NCBI RefSeq assembly: GCF_948948975.1 | Contig: NZ_CARBVX010000010.1 | Coordinates: 1 to 64,000 of the forward strand | Source: an uncultured Lactobacillus sp. | Lineage (GTDB): Bacteria > Bacillota > Bacilli > Lactobacillales > Lactobacillaceae | DNA: 64,000 nt | Direction: 5' to 3' | Part shown: one piece after another, positions 9,525 through 20,884 of the stretch | Position numbering within the stretch: position 1 is the first letter of the stretch | Layout: every line of letters starts with the position of its first letter | The notes under the pieces: generated by a model | Database searches by the model: none | What the model was told of the DNA's origin: nothing | Seen by the model: only the letters and a program-made list of their open reading frames with translations | Position numbers and translations under genes: made by a program

Positions 9525-10955
9525 TTAACGACTTTGAAGTTCCTTGTTAAGCAATTGGTTAACAACTTTAGGATTAGCTTTACCACGAGTTTGTTTCATG
9601 ATTTGACCAACCAAGAATCCAATCGCACGATCTTTACCATTCTTAAAGTCTTCAACAGATTGTGGGTTATCATCAACAACCTTAGTTACCATTGGCCCAA
9701 GAACAGAAACGTCAGATAATTGAACCATACCCTTATCTTCAACGTATTTCTTAGGATCAGTACCATTTTCAATAGATTCCTTAAAGACTTTCTTCGCAAT
9801 CTTAGATGAAATAGTACCATCTTTGATCATCTTGATCATTTCGGCTAAGTGTTCTGGCGTCAACTTAATATCCGCAATGCCAACTTGATTTTCATTCAAG
9901 TAACCATTAACTTGAGTGTTTAACCAGTTAGCAGCTAAAGTTGGATCTGCACCAGCAGTAACGGCTGCATCGTAGAAATCACTTGATTCCTTAGTTTGCA
10001 AAATAACGTCTGCATCGTATTCCTTAATACCATATTCTTCAACGTAACGCTTACGACGTTCAAATGGTGATTCAGGTAAACTCTTTTCAATTTCGTCAAT
10101 CCAGCTTTGCTTAATATGGTAAGGAGCAATATCTGGTTCTGGGAAGTAGCGGTAGTCTGCATCCCCTTCCTTAACACGTTCTAGGACAGTCTTACCAGTA
10201 GCTTCATCAAAACGACGAGTAGAAAGTTGAACTCTACCGCCAGAAAGTAACACTTGTTGTTGACGTTTTTCTTCATAAGCAAGAGAACGACGTACGTGGT
10301 CAAATGAGTTCAAGTTCTTCATTTCAACCTTGGTACCAAGCTTTTCTTGACCTGCAGGACGGATAGAAATGTTGGTATCAACACGCATTGAGCCTTCTTC
10401 CATCTTAACGTCAGAAGCACCAGTAAATTGAACAATTTGACGTAATTTAGTCAAATATGCATAAGCTTCTTCTGGGTCTTCCATATCAGGTTCAGAAACA
10501 ACTTCAAGAAGAGGGACTCCCTGACGGTTTAAGTCAACGTATGAATAACCGTTAGCACCGTGTGTGTTCTTACCAGCATCTTCTTCAATGTGCATTTCAT
10601 GGATACCAATACGCTTTTTCTTACCACGAACTTCAATTTCGATATAACCATCACGAGCAAGTGGTTGGAAGAATTGAGTAATCTGGTAAGCTTTAGGGTT
10701 ATCTGGGTAGAAATAGTTCTTACGATCAAAGTGAGTTACTGGTAAAACATGTGAATGAGTTGCTAAAGCAACCATAATTCCAAGACGGTAAACGTCTTTG
10801 TTTAAACGAGGTAAGACACCAGGCATAGCCCAGTCAATAACATTAGTTTCAGTATTTGCTTCAGCACCATAACTAACTGGTGATGGAGAAAAAATCTTAC
10901 TCTTTGTTTTTAATTCGAAGTGGACTTCTAGACCAATAGTCGATTTAAAATTCAT
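9525..10955 (-). CDS. gatB: Asp-tRNA(Asn)/Glu-tRNA(Gln) amidotransferase subunit B
   Basis: A 476-residue GatB, the subunit that binds and phosphorylates mischarged Glu-tRNA(Gln) or Asp-tRNA(Asn) before amidation. The N-terminal [17 protein letters not shown] and the [18 protein letters not shown] stretch are family signatures. The C-terminal YqeY-like tail with [17 protein letters not shown] binds tRNA. Length is typical. Its GGAGG ribosome site overlaps the last codons of gatA, which ends 3 bp upstream, so the two are translationally linked. Lactobacilli of this group depend on this route for Gln-tRNA. Two tRNA-Gln genes occur in the same window, at 44296 and 46330. Confidence 0.97.
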   Translation of the reverse strand: MNFKSTIGLEVHFELKTKSKIFSPSPVSYGAEANTETNVIDWAMPGVLPRLNKDVYRLGIMVALATHSHVLPVTHFDRKNYFYPDNPKAYQITQFFQPLARDGYIEIEVRGKKKRIGIHEMHIEEDAGKNTHGANGYSYVDLNRQGVPLLEVVSEPDMEDPEEAYAYLTKLRQIVQFTGASDVKMEEGSMRVDTNISIRPAGQEKLGTKVEMKNLNSFDHVRRSLAYEEKRQQQVLLSGGRVQLSTRRFDEATGKTVLERVKEGDADYRYFPEPDIAPYHIKQSWIDEIEKSLPESPFERRKRYVEEYGIKEYDADVILQTKESSDFYDAAVTAGADPTLAANWLNTQVNGYLNENQVGIADIKLTPEHLAEMIKMIKDGTISSKIAKKVFKESIENGTDPKKYVEDKGMVQLSDVSVLGPMVTKVVDDNPQSVEDFKNGKDRAIGFLVGQIMKQTRGKANPKVVNQLLNKELQSR

Positions 10956-10958
10956 TAA

Positions 10959-12398
10959 TTAATCCTCCATTCCTGTAGGTGTTTTTTCGTAGAATTTATT
11001 ATTACGTTCAATGAAATCAGCAACTTTAAATACATTTCCTTCATCAAAACGCTTAGCCATAATTTGAAGACCAGCAGGCATACCATCAACTAAACCTGCA
11101 GGTACACTAGCTGCTGGAATACCAGCCAAGTTAGCTGAAATAGTTAAAATATCATTATTGTACATCTTAATTGGATCAGAAATTTCTTCACCAATACCAA
11201 ATGCTGGCTCAGTAGTAGTTGGTCCAACAATAACATCATTTTCTTCAAAAATCTTTTCAAAGTCGCGGCAAATTAATGTTCTAACTTGTGCAGCCTTCTT
11301 GAAGAATTCATCATATGCACCAGCTGATAAAGCAAAAGAACCAAGCATAATACGACGCTTAACTTCGTCACCAAAGCCTTCACTTCTTGATTTTACATAA
11401 ACATCTAATAAGTTCTTAGTGTCCTTTGCACGGTAGCCATAACGAATACCATCATATCTTTGAAGGTTTGAAGAAGCTTCACTAGAAGCAACAATGTAGT
11501 AAGTAGGAACAACATACTTAGTATGTGGCAATGAAACTTCGTTAATAATTGCACCGGCATCCTTCAAAACATCAATTTGTTTTTGGATAACTTCGCGCAT
11601 TTCACCGTCAACAGCATCCATGTATTCCTTAGGAACAGCCACACGTAAGCCTTTAACATCTTGGCCTAAGAAGCTAGTGTAATCAGGTACTTCTTGTTCA
11701 GAAACAGTTGCATCATGTTCATCAGGACCAGCAATTACGTTTAATACTTCAGCTGAATCCTTAACACGCTTACTCATTACACCAATTTGATCCAATGAAG
11801 AACCAAAAGCAATAAGTCCCCAACGTGATACTCTACCGTAGGTTGGTTTAATACCAAAAATACCATTGAAGGCAGCTGGTTGACGAATAGAACCACCAGT
11901 ATCTGATCCAAGAGCTGCAACAACTTCACCGCTCGCAACTGCAGCTGCAGAACCACCCGATGAACCACCAGGAACTTTATCCAAGTTCCATGGGTTATGT
12001 GTTTCACCATAGTAAGAATGTTCAGTGGATGAACCCATTGCAAATTCATCCATGTTAGTCTTACCAACAAAAGTTGCTTGCGCCTTCTTTAATTTGCTAA
12101 TTACAGTAGCATCATAAACAGGCATATAGTTGTAAAGAATGTGGCTAGCTGCTGTAGTCTTCATACCATTAGTAATGATATTATCCTTGATAGCAATAGG
12201 AATCCCAGCTAATTTATTTTTATTAAAATCTAAATTTTCTGCTGGCTTTGCGTCTTCATCAACAGTAATCCAGGCATTAATCTTTTTGTCTGTTTCTTTA
12301 ATATTTTTAACTGTTTCCTTAGCTAGGTCTTCAGCTGTTATTTCGCCATCTTGTAATTTTTTATTTAATGAGTCAATGTTTTCATTTAAGTAATTCAT
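10959..12398 (-). CDS. gatA: Asp-tRNA(Asn)/Glu-tRNA(Gln) amidotransferase subunit A
   Basis: A 479-residue amidase-signature protein that frees ammonia from glutamine for the GatB site. The catalytic Lys lies in AIKDN near residue 72, and the Ser pair lies in the Gly/Ser-rich stretch [16 protein letters not shown] and in [12 protein letters not shown]. Length matches other GatA proteins. The ATG shares its A with the last base of the gatC stop (TAATG), a classic coupled arrangement, and gatB follows 3 bp after the stop. Confidence 0.97.
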   Translation of the reverse strand: MNYLNENIDSLNKKLQDGEITAEDLAKETVKNIKETDKKINAWITVDEDAKPAENLDFNKNKLAGIPIAIKDNIITNGMKTTAASHILYNYMPVYDATVISKLKKAQATFVGKTNMDEFAMGSSTEHSYYGETHNPWNLDKVPGGSSGGSAAAVASGEVVAALGSDTGGSIRQPAAFNGIFGIKPTYGRVSRWGLIAFGSSLDQIGVMSKRVKDSAEVLNVIAGPDEHDATVSEQEVPDYTSFLGQDVKGLRVAVPKEYMDAVDGEMREVIQKQIDVLKDAGAIINEVSLPHTKYVVPTYYIVASSEASSNLQRYDGIRYGYRAKDTKNLLDVYVKSRSEGFGDEVKRRIMLGSFALSAGAYDEFFKKAAQVRTLICRDFEKIFEENDVIVGPTTTEPAFGIGEEISDPIKMYNNDILTISANLAGIPAASVPAGLVDGMPAGLQIMAKRFDEGNVFKVADFIERNNKFYEKTPTGMED

Positions 12399-12700
12399 TA
12401 TTCATTATCATCCTTATCAATAATTACTGGCACCTTAATGAAGCCATCAGCTTTTTCAGGAACATTCTTCATTAATTCTGCGCGACTTTCCCAATGTTCA
12501 GGCTTGTCTTCTCTAAAGTCAGTCTCTCGATCAACAACTTGAACAGTTTCAGGAACTCCTTCAGTATCAACTTCGGCTAATTGATGTGCCATATTGATAA
12601 TGTCACCCATTTGTTCAGTAAACTTATCAATTTCGTCTTCACCAAACTCAAGTCGAGATAGTGCTGCAACGTGATTGATTTCATCTTTTGTAATTTTCAC
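12398..12700 (-). CDS. gatC: Asp-tRNA(Asn)/Glu-tRNA(Gln) amidotransferase subunit C
   Basis: The small 100-residue subunit that holds GatA and GatB together. It begins [19 protein letters not shown], the usual GatC N-terminus, and contains [23 protein letters not shown] at 12700 was chosen because a perfect AGGAGG lies 7 nt upstream. A longer ORF from 12736 would start inside the camS coding end and add twelve residues foreign to the family. The spacer to the camS stop is only 10 bp, and gatA overlaps the stop by one base, so gatCAB is co-transcribed with the upstream repair genes. Confidence 0.95.
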
Positions 12701-12710
12701 CGTTTGCCTC

Positions 12711-13850
12711 CTATTCACCGCCAAAGACGTGGACATAATAACTATCGTCTGCGGAATTCTTAGCGATTAATGCCTGCGTATCATTAACAGAATTAATCTT
12801 AATTTCTATTGGTGCATCCTTAGGTAAGTACTTCTTCGCAGCTGACAATACAAGTCTTGAAAAACTCTCAATCTGCGCATAACCAAAGAATTGTGTAGTT
12901 ACAGTAATGTTCATTTGTGTCAAAGTTTTATTTTGATAATGAACAGTCGCTGTTACCCCACTAATATTAGGGAAGTAACCTTGAATAGCTGCTTTAAAAT
13001 CACTAAATGAAGCTGCATCAGTAGAATTGATTGCTTTTTCACTTCCAACAGTCGGTAGCACTTGACTACGATTATTGACTGTTTTCCAATCATTTATTTT
13101 ACTACTATTTGCATTAGCAATTCCATATGCAAAGTAATTTCCACCTACAAGAGAATCTTTACTGGTTTTACTAAAAAGTCCAACCAAAATTGGGATATCT
13201 TTTAATCCCTTCTTTTTACGTAAATACGAAACTAATTTATTAGCTGCTTCTTTACCAAAAGTCTCCTGTTCTGCACGAGAAATATCTTTATGATATTGGG
13301 GACCATCTTTAACTTTTTGGTAGTAATCAACCGAGTTAAGAGCTAGCCCAACACTCATACCATCCATTTTGTAACTAGAATTAGATTTAGTCAAAAAATC
13401 TTGTTCTAAAATTTGATCTAAAATAATTGGATTATACGAATTCTTTTTATTACTTTTTTCTGCATTTAGACCTTCTGGATTACTCTTAGACTTTCTTCCT
13501 AGCCAATCAGTAGCATCAGCAACAGAGATTTTTTGTCCTTCTTGAAAAACATACTTACTACTTGAAAAAGTATTGTGAGATAAATCAATTAACCCAGATT
13601 CTAAAGCACGACCATCTACATTATTATCACTAGTATTTTCCGTTGTTCCTCCAATTGGACTAGTCACATATTCTCCATCTTTTAAAAGAACATTGTACCC
13701 ATTTTTACTGGTACTAGTAGTTTGATAACTTTTTTTCTTTGTTGTAGAAGTAGTAGGGTTATTAGCAAGATCAGAATTTTTTAAATTGCCACATGCACTT
13801 AAACTTAACCCAGTTGCTAATAGTAGTGCTATTTGCAAAAATCTTTTCAA
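12711..13850 (-). CDS. camS: CamS-family lipoprotein
   Basis: A 379-residue secreted lipoprotein of the CamS family, named after the staphylococcal precursor of the sex-pheromone peptide cAM373. The signal is [20 protein letters not shown], with the lipobox ending at Cys20, so the mature protein is anchored in the outer face of the membrane. Ser/Thr-rich sequence follows the lipid site, as in surface linkers. The conserved block [18 protein letters not shown] lies near residue 110-127. The start is TTG with AAGGA 8 nt upstream. The position between ligA and gatC is shared by many Firmicutes. The cellular role is not known, and pheromone activity is not implied here. Confidence 0.9.
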   Translation of the reverse strand: MKRFLQIALLLATGLSLSACGNLKNSDLANNPTTSTTKKKSYQTTSTSKNGYNVLLKDGEYVTSPIGGTTENTSDNNVDGRALESGLIDLSHNTFSSSKYVFQEGQKISVADATDWLGRKSKSNPEGLNAEKSNKKNSYNPIILDQILEQDFLTKSNSSYKMDGMSVGLALNSVDYYQKVKDGPQYHKDISRAEQETFGKEAANKLVSYLRKKKGLKDIPILVGLFSKTSKDSLVGGNYFAYGIANANSSKINDWKTVNNRSQVLPTVGSEKAINSTDAASFSDFKAAIQGYFPNISGVTATVHYQNKTLTQMNITVTTQFFGYAQIESFSRLVLSAAKKYLPKDAPIEIKINSVNDTQALIAKNSADDSYYVHVFGGE

Positions 13851-13871
13851 TTTATTTTTCCTTCTTATTCT

Positions 13872-15893
<2,022 letters not shown>

Positions 15894-15916
15894 CTAATTC
15901 AAGCTGTCCTATTTCA

Positions 15917-18163
15917 TTATATCTTTTTAATCGGTGCAAAGGCAGCTAAAAGACGTTTTACTCCTTGGCTAGCAAAAGCAATATCTAATTCCATATCTTC
16001 ACCAGTACCGTTAACTTTAACTACAACGCCTTTTCCCCATGACTTATGGAAAACTTGGTCACCAACATTCCAGGACTTTTTCTCAGCTCCAACTGCACCA
16101 GTTGCTTTCTTAGCCTCCTCAATTGTAATCTTTGGAAGGTAAACATGAGAGTTAGCTTGTTTCTTTCTATTAACAGCAAAAGGAACAGATATGACAGAAT
16201 TAGATGGCATTGGGTTAACCAATTCTAAATCCTTATCTTCAATCTCATCAATAAAGCGTGATGGTTGATTACGTTGCGGGCGACCGTACATCATTCTAGA
16301 AAAAGCATTGGTTATGTAGAGTTTCTTCTCAGCACGCGTAATTCCGACATAGGCTAGTCGACGTTCTTCTTCAAGTTCACTTGGATCTTCTGCTGCTCTT
16401 GAAAGTGGGAAGAGCCCCTCTTCCATTCCAACCAAGAAGACCACTGGAAACTCTAATCCCTTTGCAGCATGAAGAGTCATCAATGCAACTTGGTTATCTT
16501 GATTTTCTAAATCATCTTGATCACTTAATAATGAAATTTCTGAAAGAAAATCACCTAAAGCTGTTGAATTCTCATCTTCGGGCTCATAATTATCATCAAA
16601 ACGCTTAGTAACAGTCAGAAATTCATTTAAGTTTTCTAATCTAGTATCTGCTTCAATTGTATGTTCATTTTCTAAAGCTTCTTTGTATCCAAAATCTGCT
16701 AATATTTTTTCCGTTAAACCTGTTACGCCATGCGTCTTGCTATATTCAATCGCATCTTTTAGGGCAGTTCCAAAAGTAGCTAGAGTTTTAGCAGGACGAC
16801 CCGTAATTGGTGCTAAGCTCAAGTTCTTAAACGTCTCTTCTACTGTAAAGTCATTATCATTAGCAAAGCCGTTAAACTTTGCCATCGTAGTCGGACCCAA
16901 ACCACGTTTTGGTACATTAATAATTCGATTAAAACTCATTGAATCCGCAGGATTTGCGACAACTTTTAAATAAGCCAAAATATCTTTAATTTCTTTTCGA
17001 TCGTAGAACTTATGTCCTCCAACAATCCGATACGGAATATTAGCTTTAACTAGCGCTTCTTCGACATTACGTGATTGAGCATTGGTCCGATAAAGAACAG
17101 CAAAATCCTTGTAGTCTCTTTGATGTTCTTTTATTTCCTCTTTAATCTTTGAAATGATAAACAGTGCTTCATCATTTCCACTTTGAGCACGGTAGTAATT
17201 AATTTTATCGCCAGCGCCCTTATCAGTCCAAAGTTTCTTAGGTTTACGTTTCATATTATTCTTAATCACCGAGTTAGCTGCATCAAGAATATGGCCAGTA
17301 GAGCGGTAATTTTGCTCCAGTTTAATAGTAGTAACTTCATCATCTTGGTAATCGTGCTCAAAATTAAGAATATTTTCCATGTTAGCTCCGCGCCAACCAT
17401 AGATCGACTGATCTGCATCCCCAACAACACAAATATTTTTATATTGAGCAGCTAGAGCAACACAAAGTTGATACTGTGCTTCATTCGTATCCTGGTACTC
17501 ATCGACTAAAATATAGCGGAATTTATTTTGATAATAATGCAAAGTTTCTTTGTCCTTCTTAAACAAGACTAGCGTTTGCATAATTAAATCATCAAAATCC
17601 ATAATTTGATCACGCTTTAAGCGATGTTGATATTCGCTATACACTTGGGCTGTTATCTTTTCAAATGGACTAGCTGCTTGCTCCTTAAAATCTTTTGGAG
17701 TAAGTAAATCATTTTTTCCATTCGAAATAGCACCTAAAATTGCTTTTGGATCATACATTTTAGGATTAATATTAAGATCCTTTTCAATTCGTTTAATTAG
17801 TGTCAATTGTTCTGCAGAATCAGCAATTGAAAAATTATTAGAGTAGCCAATTTTTTCTGCATCACGACGTAAAATACGGACACATAACGCATGAAAAGTT
17901 GACATCCAAACACTATCTGCTGCTGGTCCTAATAACTTTTGGACACGTTCTTTCATTTCAGTTGCAGCCTTATTAGTAAAAGTAATGGCTAAAACATTCC
18001 ATGGCGCAACGCCCTTTTCTTCAATTAAATAGGCAATTCGACGTGTTAAAACTGATGTTTTTCCACTACCAGCTCCAGCAACTACTAAAAGTGGACCTTC
18101 AGTACACTGCACAGCTTTTTTCTGCTGAGGATTTAATCCTGCAAGAATTGTTTCTTCGCTCAT
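15917..18163 (-). CDS. pcrA: ATP-dependent DNA helicase PcrA
   Basis: A 748-residue superfamily 1A 3'-5' helicase that clears recombination intermediates and RNA polymerase from DNA. Walker A is VVAGAGSGKTSVLTRR near residue 30. Motif II is LVDEYQDTN, motif III is VVGDADQSIYGWRGA, and the motif V-VI region includes TLHAAKGLEFPVVFL and VGITRAEKKLY. The C-terminal Tudor-like domain contains VGDQVFHKSWGKGVVVKV. The ATG at 18163 was chosen over an upstream one at 18235 because AGGAAG lies 5-6 nt before it and the protein then begins MSEETILAGLNPQQ like its homologues. It is the first gene of the operon that runs to dagK. Confidence 0.97.
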   Translation of the reverse strand: MSEETILAGLNPQQKKAVQCTEGPLLVVAGAGSGKTSVLTRRIAYLIEEKGVAPWNVLAITFTNKAATEMKERVQKLLGPAADSVWMSTFHALCVRILRRDAEKIGYSNNFSIADSAEQLTLIKRIEKDLNINPKMYDPKAILGAISNGKNDLLTPKDFKEQAASPFEKITAQVYSEYQHRLKRDQIMDFDDLIMQTLVLFKKDKETLHYYQNKFRYILVDEYQDTNEAQYQLCVALAAQYKNICVVGDADQSIYGWRGANMENILNFEHDYQDDEVTTIKLEQNYRSTGHILDAANSVIKNNMKRKPKKLWTDKGAGDKINYYRAQSGNDEALFIISKIKEEIKEHQRDYKDFAVLYRTNAQSRNVEEALVKANIPYRIVGGHKFYDRKEIKDILAYLKVVANPADSMSFNRIINVPKRGLGPTTMAKFNGFANDNDFTVEETFKNLSLAPITGRPAKTLATFGTALKDAIEYSKTHGVTGLTEKILADFGYKEALENEHTIEADTRLENLNEFLTVTKRFDDNYEPEDENSTALGDFLSEISLLSDQDDLENQDNQVALMTLHAAKGLEFPVVFLVGMEEGLFPLSRAAEDPSELEEERRLAYVGITRAEKKLYITNAFSRMMYGRPQRNQPSRFIDEIEDKDLELVNPMPSNSVISVPFAVNRKKQANSHVYLPKITIEEAKKATGAVGAEKKSWNVGDQVFHKSWGKGVVVKVNGTGEDMELDIAFASQGVKRLLAAFAPIKKI

Positions 18164-18209
18164 TGCTTCTTCCTTTTCTGTTAACTCAAACGCTAAAATA
18201 GACTTGTCT

Positions 18210-18218
18210 ATTATAACA
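18210..18218 (-). promoter_or_regulatory. Extended -10 promoter element before pcrA
   Basis: The minus strand carries TGTTATAAT, a TGn-TATAAT extended -10 box, about 47 nt upstream of the pcrA ATG and directly after the hairpin at 18219-18257. No good -35 box is present at 17 nt, which fits an extended -10 promoter. Confidence 0.5.
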
Positions 18219-18257
18219 AAAAACGACAATAGCATTTACTTAACTATTGTCGTTTTT
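18219..18257 (-). terminator. Terminator between the GH73 gene and pcrA
   Basis: A perfect 14-bp inverted repeat (arms 18219-18232 and 18244-18257, containing ACGACAATAG) has A-rich and T-rich flanks. It follows the GH73 stop by 4 bp on the minus strand. Confidence 0.85.
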
Positions 18258-18260
18258 AGT

Positions 18261-18887
18261 TTAATCATACTGTGTTAAATTGAATTCTTTAATTATATCA
18301 ATTAATTTTTTTGCATAACCTGGATCTGTCGCATATCCATCTGTTTCTAATGCTTGCGCTTGCGTGGCATAATCTTTGGCAGCTAAAACATGCTGATATT
18401 GGTTGCTATTCCAAGTAGTCCCATTCACAAATAGACGTGTATGTGCCTCAATTGATTCTTCATAAGTATCGTAAACTCGAAAACGCCCCGTAACGGTTTC
18501 CCAATGATCATTAACAAATTCAGAAGTCGTTAACTCGCGACTTGTATTAGGATCTGTTCCCTTAACGCCAAATAAATTATTATATTTTCTAGAAAGCTCA
18601 CTTTGACCAAAATTACTTTCCAAACAAGCCTGCGCGATTGTAACACTTGGAAAGAGTCCATAAGGCTTGTCAGTCCTTTGGGCAATTGGAGCTACTACTT
18701 TAATAAACTTTTCTTTGCTTTGAAGAGATCGTTCTTTTTCTAATTGTGCCTGACGTAATCGTTCATTATTCACAGCTTGCTGACGCCAGTACAAAAAGCC
18801 TGATAAAATTATTACCAAAGTAAAGCAAATTGCAAATGCTCTTGCAATTACATACTGAATATTTTTGTGACGGCGTCTACGCGACAT
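18261..18887 (-). CDS. Membrane-anchored GH73 endo-beta-N-acetylglucosaminidase
   Basis: A 208-residue peptidoglycan hydrolase. A short basic N-terminus (MSRRRRHK) precedes one hydrophobic segment at about residues 13-30, which should anchor the enzyme outside the cell. The catalytic GH73 region covers about 60-205: PYGLFPSVTIAQACLESNFG holds the likely catalytic Glu, followed by SRKYNNLFGVKG and a WNSNQYQHVL stretch. There are no wall-binding repeats, so it is the short form common in lactobacilli. The gene starts one base after the ECF S-component stop, and the ribosome site AAGGAAG lies within that gene's last codons, so the two are coupled. Confidence 0.88.
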   Translation of the reverse strand: MSRRRRHKNIQYVIARAFAICFTLVIILSGFLYWRQQAVNNERLRQAQLEKERSLQSKEKFIKVVAPIAQRTDKPYGLFPSVTIAQACLESNFGQSELSRKYNNLFGVKGTDPNTSRELTTSEFVNDHWETVTGRFRVYDTYEESIEAHTRLFVNGTTWNSNQYQHVLAAKDYATQAQALETDGYATDPGYAKKLIDIIKEFNLTQYD

Positions 18888-18888
18888 T

Positions 18889-19506
18889 TTAACTTATCTT
18901 CCTTTTCATTACTTGTTTCAAAGGCATCACAATTGCTGGTGTAAGAACAGCGGTAAATATTGCTTCTACAATACCATTAATACCTAAAACACTAATTAAA
19001 ATGGCAACTAAAGGAGCTGAATTTTGAGTTTGACCTAATGAATGAAGTAAAACAGACGGATCCTTCATGTACCAAAGACTAGTAATACCAACTACAAGGA
19101 GTGTATTAGTCAAAGAAGTACATAATCCCGTGATTGTATAAACAATAGTCTTTTGAAATTTTGAATCGTCCTTTGCAGCTTGTCCAATCATTCCCGCAAT
19201 AAAACCTGCAGCTGTCCGAGGAACTAAAGCAATAAGAATATTTCGGAATAAAAGCATGCTGACAATGTCACCGGGCTGTGTATATGCAACAAACATACTC
19301 AAGAATCCCCAAAATAAACCAATTGATGTTCCAAATCCTGGTCCCATTAAACATCCGGCCAACGCAACTGTTAAAGGAATAGTTGTAATTGAAGGCAAGC
19401 CCGGCAAAATACGGATGTAACCAATATAAGGGACAAAGGTCTGAACTAAAATGATTGCAATAAAAATAGCACTGATAGCAATTCTAAAAGTCTTCTTATT
19501 AATCAT
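18889..19506 (-). CDS. ECF-type vitamin transporter S component
   Basis: A 205-residue integral membrane protein with about six hydrophobic segments. The N-terminal helix IAISAIFIAIIL has the small-residue pattern used to contact EcfT. The TTIPLTVALAGCLMGPGFG and RNILIALVPRTAAGFIAGM stretches resemble the PF12822 ECF-transporter family. S components bind a vitamin or its precursor and share the EcfAAT energy module, encoded elsewhere. The substrate cannot be assigned, since no riboswitch lies upstream; the space is filled by a terminator and tRNA-Leu. It is coupled with the downstream GH73 gene. Confidence 0.75.
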   Translation of the reverse strand: MINKKTFRIAISAIFIAIILVQTFVPYIGYIRILPGLPSITTIPLTVALAGCLMGPGFGTSIGLFWGFLSMFVAYTQPGDIVSMLLFRNILIALVPRTAAGFIAGMIGQAAKDDSKFQKTIVYTITGLCTSLTNTLLVVGITSLWYMKDPSVLLHSLGQTQNSAPLVAILISVLGINGIVEAIFTAVLTPAIVMPLKQVMKRKIS

Positions 19507-19537
19507 AGTCTTTCCTACTTTATTAATTATAACTTTA

Positions 19538-19572
19538 ACAAAAAAGGAAGCCGCATTTGCGACTTCCTTTTC
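19538..19572 (-). terminator. Terminator after tRNA-Leu
   Basis: The minus-strand hairpin has an AAGGAAG arm extended by a TCGC/GCGG inner stem and is followed by a run of six T. It sits 4 bp past the tRNA 3' end. Confidence 0.8.
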
Positions 19573-19576
19573 TTAG

Positions 19577-19665
19577 TGGTGCGGGCGAGAAGACTCGAAC
19601 TTCCACGATCTAAAAGCGATCACAAGATCCTTAGTCTTGCGCGTCTGCCATTCCGCCACGCCCGC
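19577..19665 (-). tRNA. tRNA-Leu(AAG)
   Basis: An 89-nt class II tRNA with an encoded CCA. The acceptor GCGGGCG pairs with CGCCCGC. The anticodon stem CAAGA/TCTTG encloses the loop CTAAGGA, giving anticodon AAG. A long variable arm (TGATCGC...GATCG) and the T-loop GTTCGAGTC are present. Confidence 0.95.
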
Positions 19666-19722
19666 GGTACTTAAATAATATACCAGATAATTTTTCTTTT
19701 AGCAAATGAAAATTCAAATTTT

Positions 19723-20181
19723 TTATTTCTTTTCTCTGATTAATGTTAGTCTTCCGCCGCATCTGCCGCACCTATATTTTTTTGTATTTACTTTGCGAAC
19801 ACGAGGATATTTAAAATGGCAATCTTTGCATTCATAAATATAGTTTCGATTTTGGCTTCGTCTTAAACCAATATCTGGTGTATAGCGACTGCCTCCAACA
19901 GCCGCAAGCAAATTCTTAAAATCACGATTACGATGTTGATAACCGCGACCCGCTAAATGCAAATGATAATGCGTTAACTCATGCTTAATTATTCCAATTA
20001 AATCTGCATGATACTTTTTCTCTAAAAAATGGCCGTTAATATCAATATGATGGTCATTTAAAAAGTATCTTCCGCCCGTCGTTGTCATTCGATTATTGAT
20101 TTTAACTTCATGCTTAAACGGAACATGAAAATACTGTAAAGAAATTTCTTTTACTAATTTTTGTAACTCTGCTTGATTCAT
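19723..20181 (-). CDS. SprT-like metalloprotease-fold protein
   Basis: A 152-residue SprT-family protein. The zinc motif HELTH lies in IIKHELTHYHLHLAG near residues 65-79. A C-terminal zinc ribbon has two CxxC pairs, CKDCHFKYPR and CGRCGG. In eukaryotes the related Spartan proteins cut DNA-protein crosslinks. The role of short bacterial SprT proteins is not settled. The start ATG shares one base with the stop of... rather, its last-gene partner: the GT32 stop at 20181 overlaps this ATG, so the two are coupled although functionally unrelated. Confidence 0.85.
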   Translation of the reverse strand: MNQAELQKLVKEISLQYFHVPFKHEVKINNRMTTTGGRYFLNDHHIDINGHFLEKKYHADLIGIIKHELTHYHLHLAGRGYQHRNRDFKNLLAAVGGSRYTPDIGLRRSQNRNYIYECKDCHFKYPRVRKVNTKKYRCGRCGGRLTLIREKK

Positions 20182-20882
20182 TATTTTCGTATTAATTTTT
20201 GATATATCCCAGCTTGTTTTGGAGAAGATATCCTTCTCTTTAAATCAGTCACAATTTTTTGTTTTAAAGACTGTTTCCCATCTATCCATGTTCCAGTAAA
20301 CAAGTGAATGGAATACGAATCCTTGCTTGGATTACACAGAAATCCATCCGGATAAACATGGAGCCCTTCTTTTAATATTTGTTCCTTATTGCCTGTCTTT
20401 AAACCGTATTTTTCTTTTAAAATATCAGTTACTGAAATACTATTTACGCCTGCCATTTGATCATTCTTATCAAAAGTAAAATCTCGATTATTGTAATAAT
20501 TAAGAATATCTTTCATAAAAGGATGATTCATTTCAGCACCAAAAATAGCAGCCGACAAGTAATTATTGTTTTCAAAACCAATAAACGCCCGATTATTCAA
20601 AAGCGGATCTAATTTCTTAAGTACTCTAACATCTGTATCTAAGTAAATACCCCCTTGTTCATAAATCACACGGGCCCTAATATAGTCAGAAACAAATGCC
20701 CACTTTTTGGCCTCATAGGCTTGTTCAATATACTTATTTCCATGTACGTTGAAATTATTTTCATTCCATTCAATAATTTCATAATCCGGTAATTTATTTT
20801 TCCAGGTTGCAATGCATTCTTCAATTAAAGGTGATTTAGGGTGATTTCCCACCCAAATATAATGGATTTTTTTAGGAATCAT
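20181..20882 (-). CDS. Glycosyltransferase family 32 sugar transferase
   Basis: A 233-residue cytosolic glycosyltransferase of the DXD-sugar-binding group (GT32, capsular/OCH1-like). The N-terminus PKKIHYIWVG is the family start. The core AFVSDYIRARVIYEQGGIYLDTDVRVLKKL carries the DxD motif that binds the metal and nucleotide sugar. The donor and acceptor are unknown. It follows a flippase (2-bp gap) and a CDP-glycerol transferase, so it probably decorates a cell-surface glycan or glycerol-phosphate polymer. Confidence 0.88.
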   Translation of the reverse strand: MIPKKIHYIWVGNHPKSPLIEECIATWKNKLPDYEIIEWNENNFNVHGNKYIEQAYEAKKWAFVSDYIRARVIYEQGGIYLDTDVRVLKKLDPLLNNRAFIGFENNNYLSAAIFGAEMNHPFMKDILNYYNNRDFTFDKNDQMAGVNSISVTDILKEKYGLKTGNKEQILKEGLHVYPDGFLCNPSKDSYSIHLFTGTWIDGKQSLKQKIVTDLKRRISSPKQAGIYQKLIRK

Positions 20883-20884
20883 TT

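Noticed and set aside
15917..18235. Longer PcrA from the ATG at 18235
   Set aside because: The extra 24 residues cover the promoter region and lack a ribosome site; the ATG at 18163 has AGGAAG and a family-like N-terminus.
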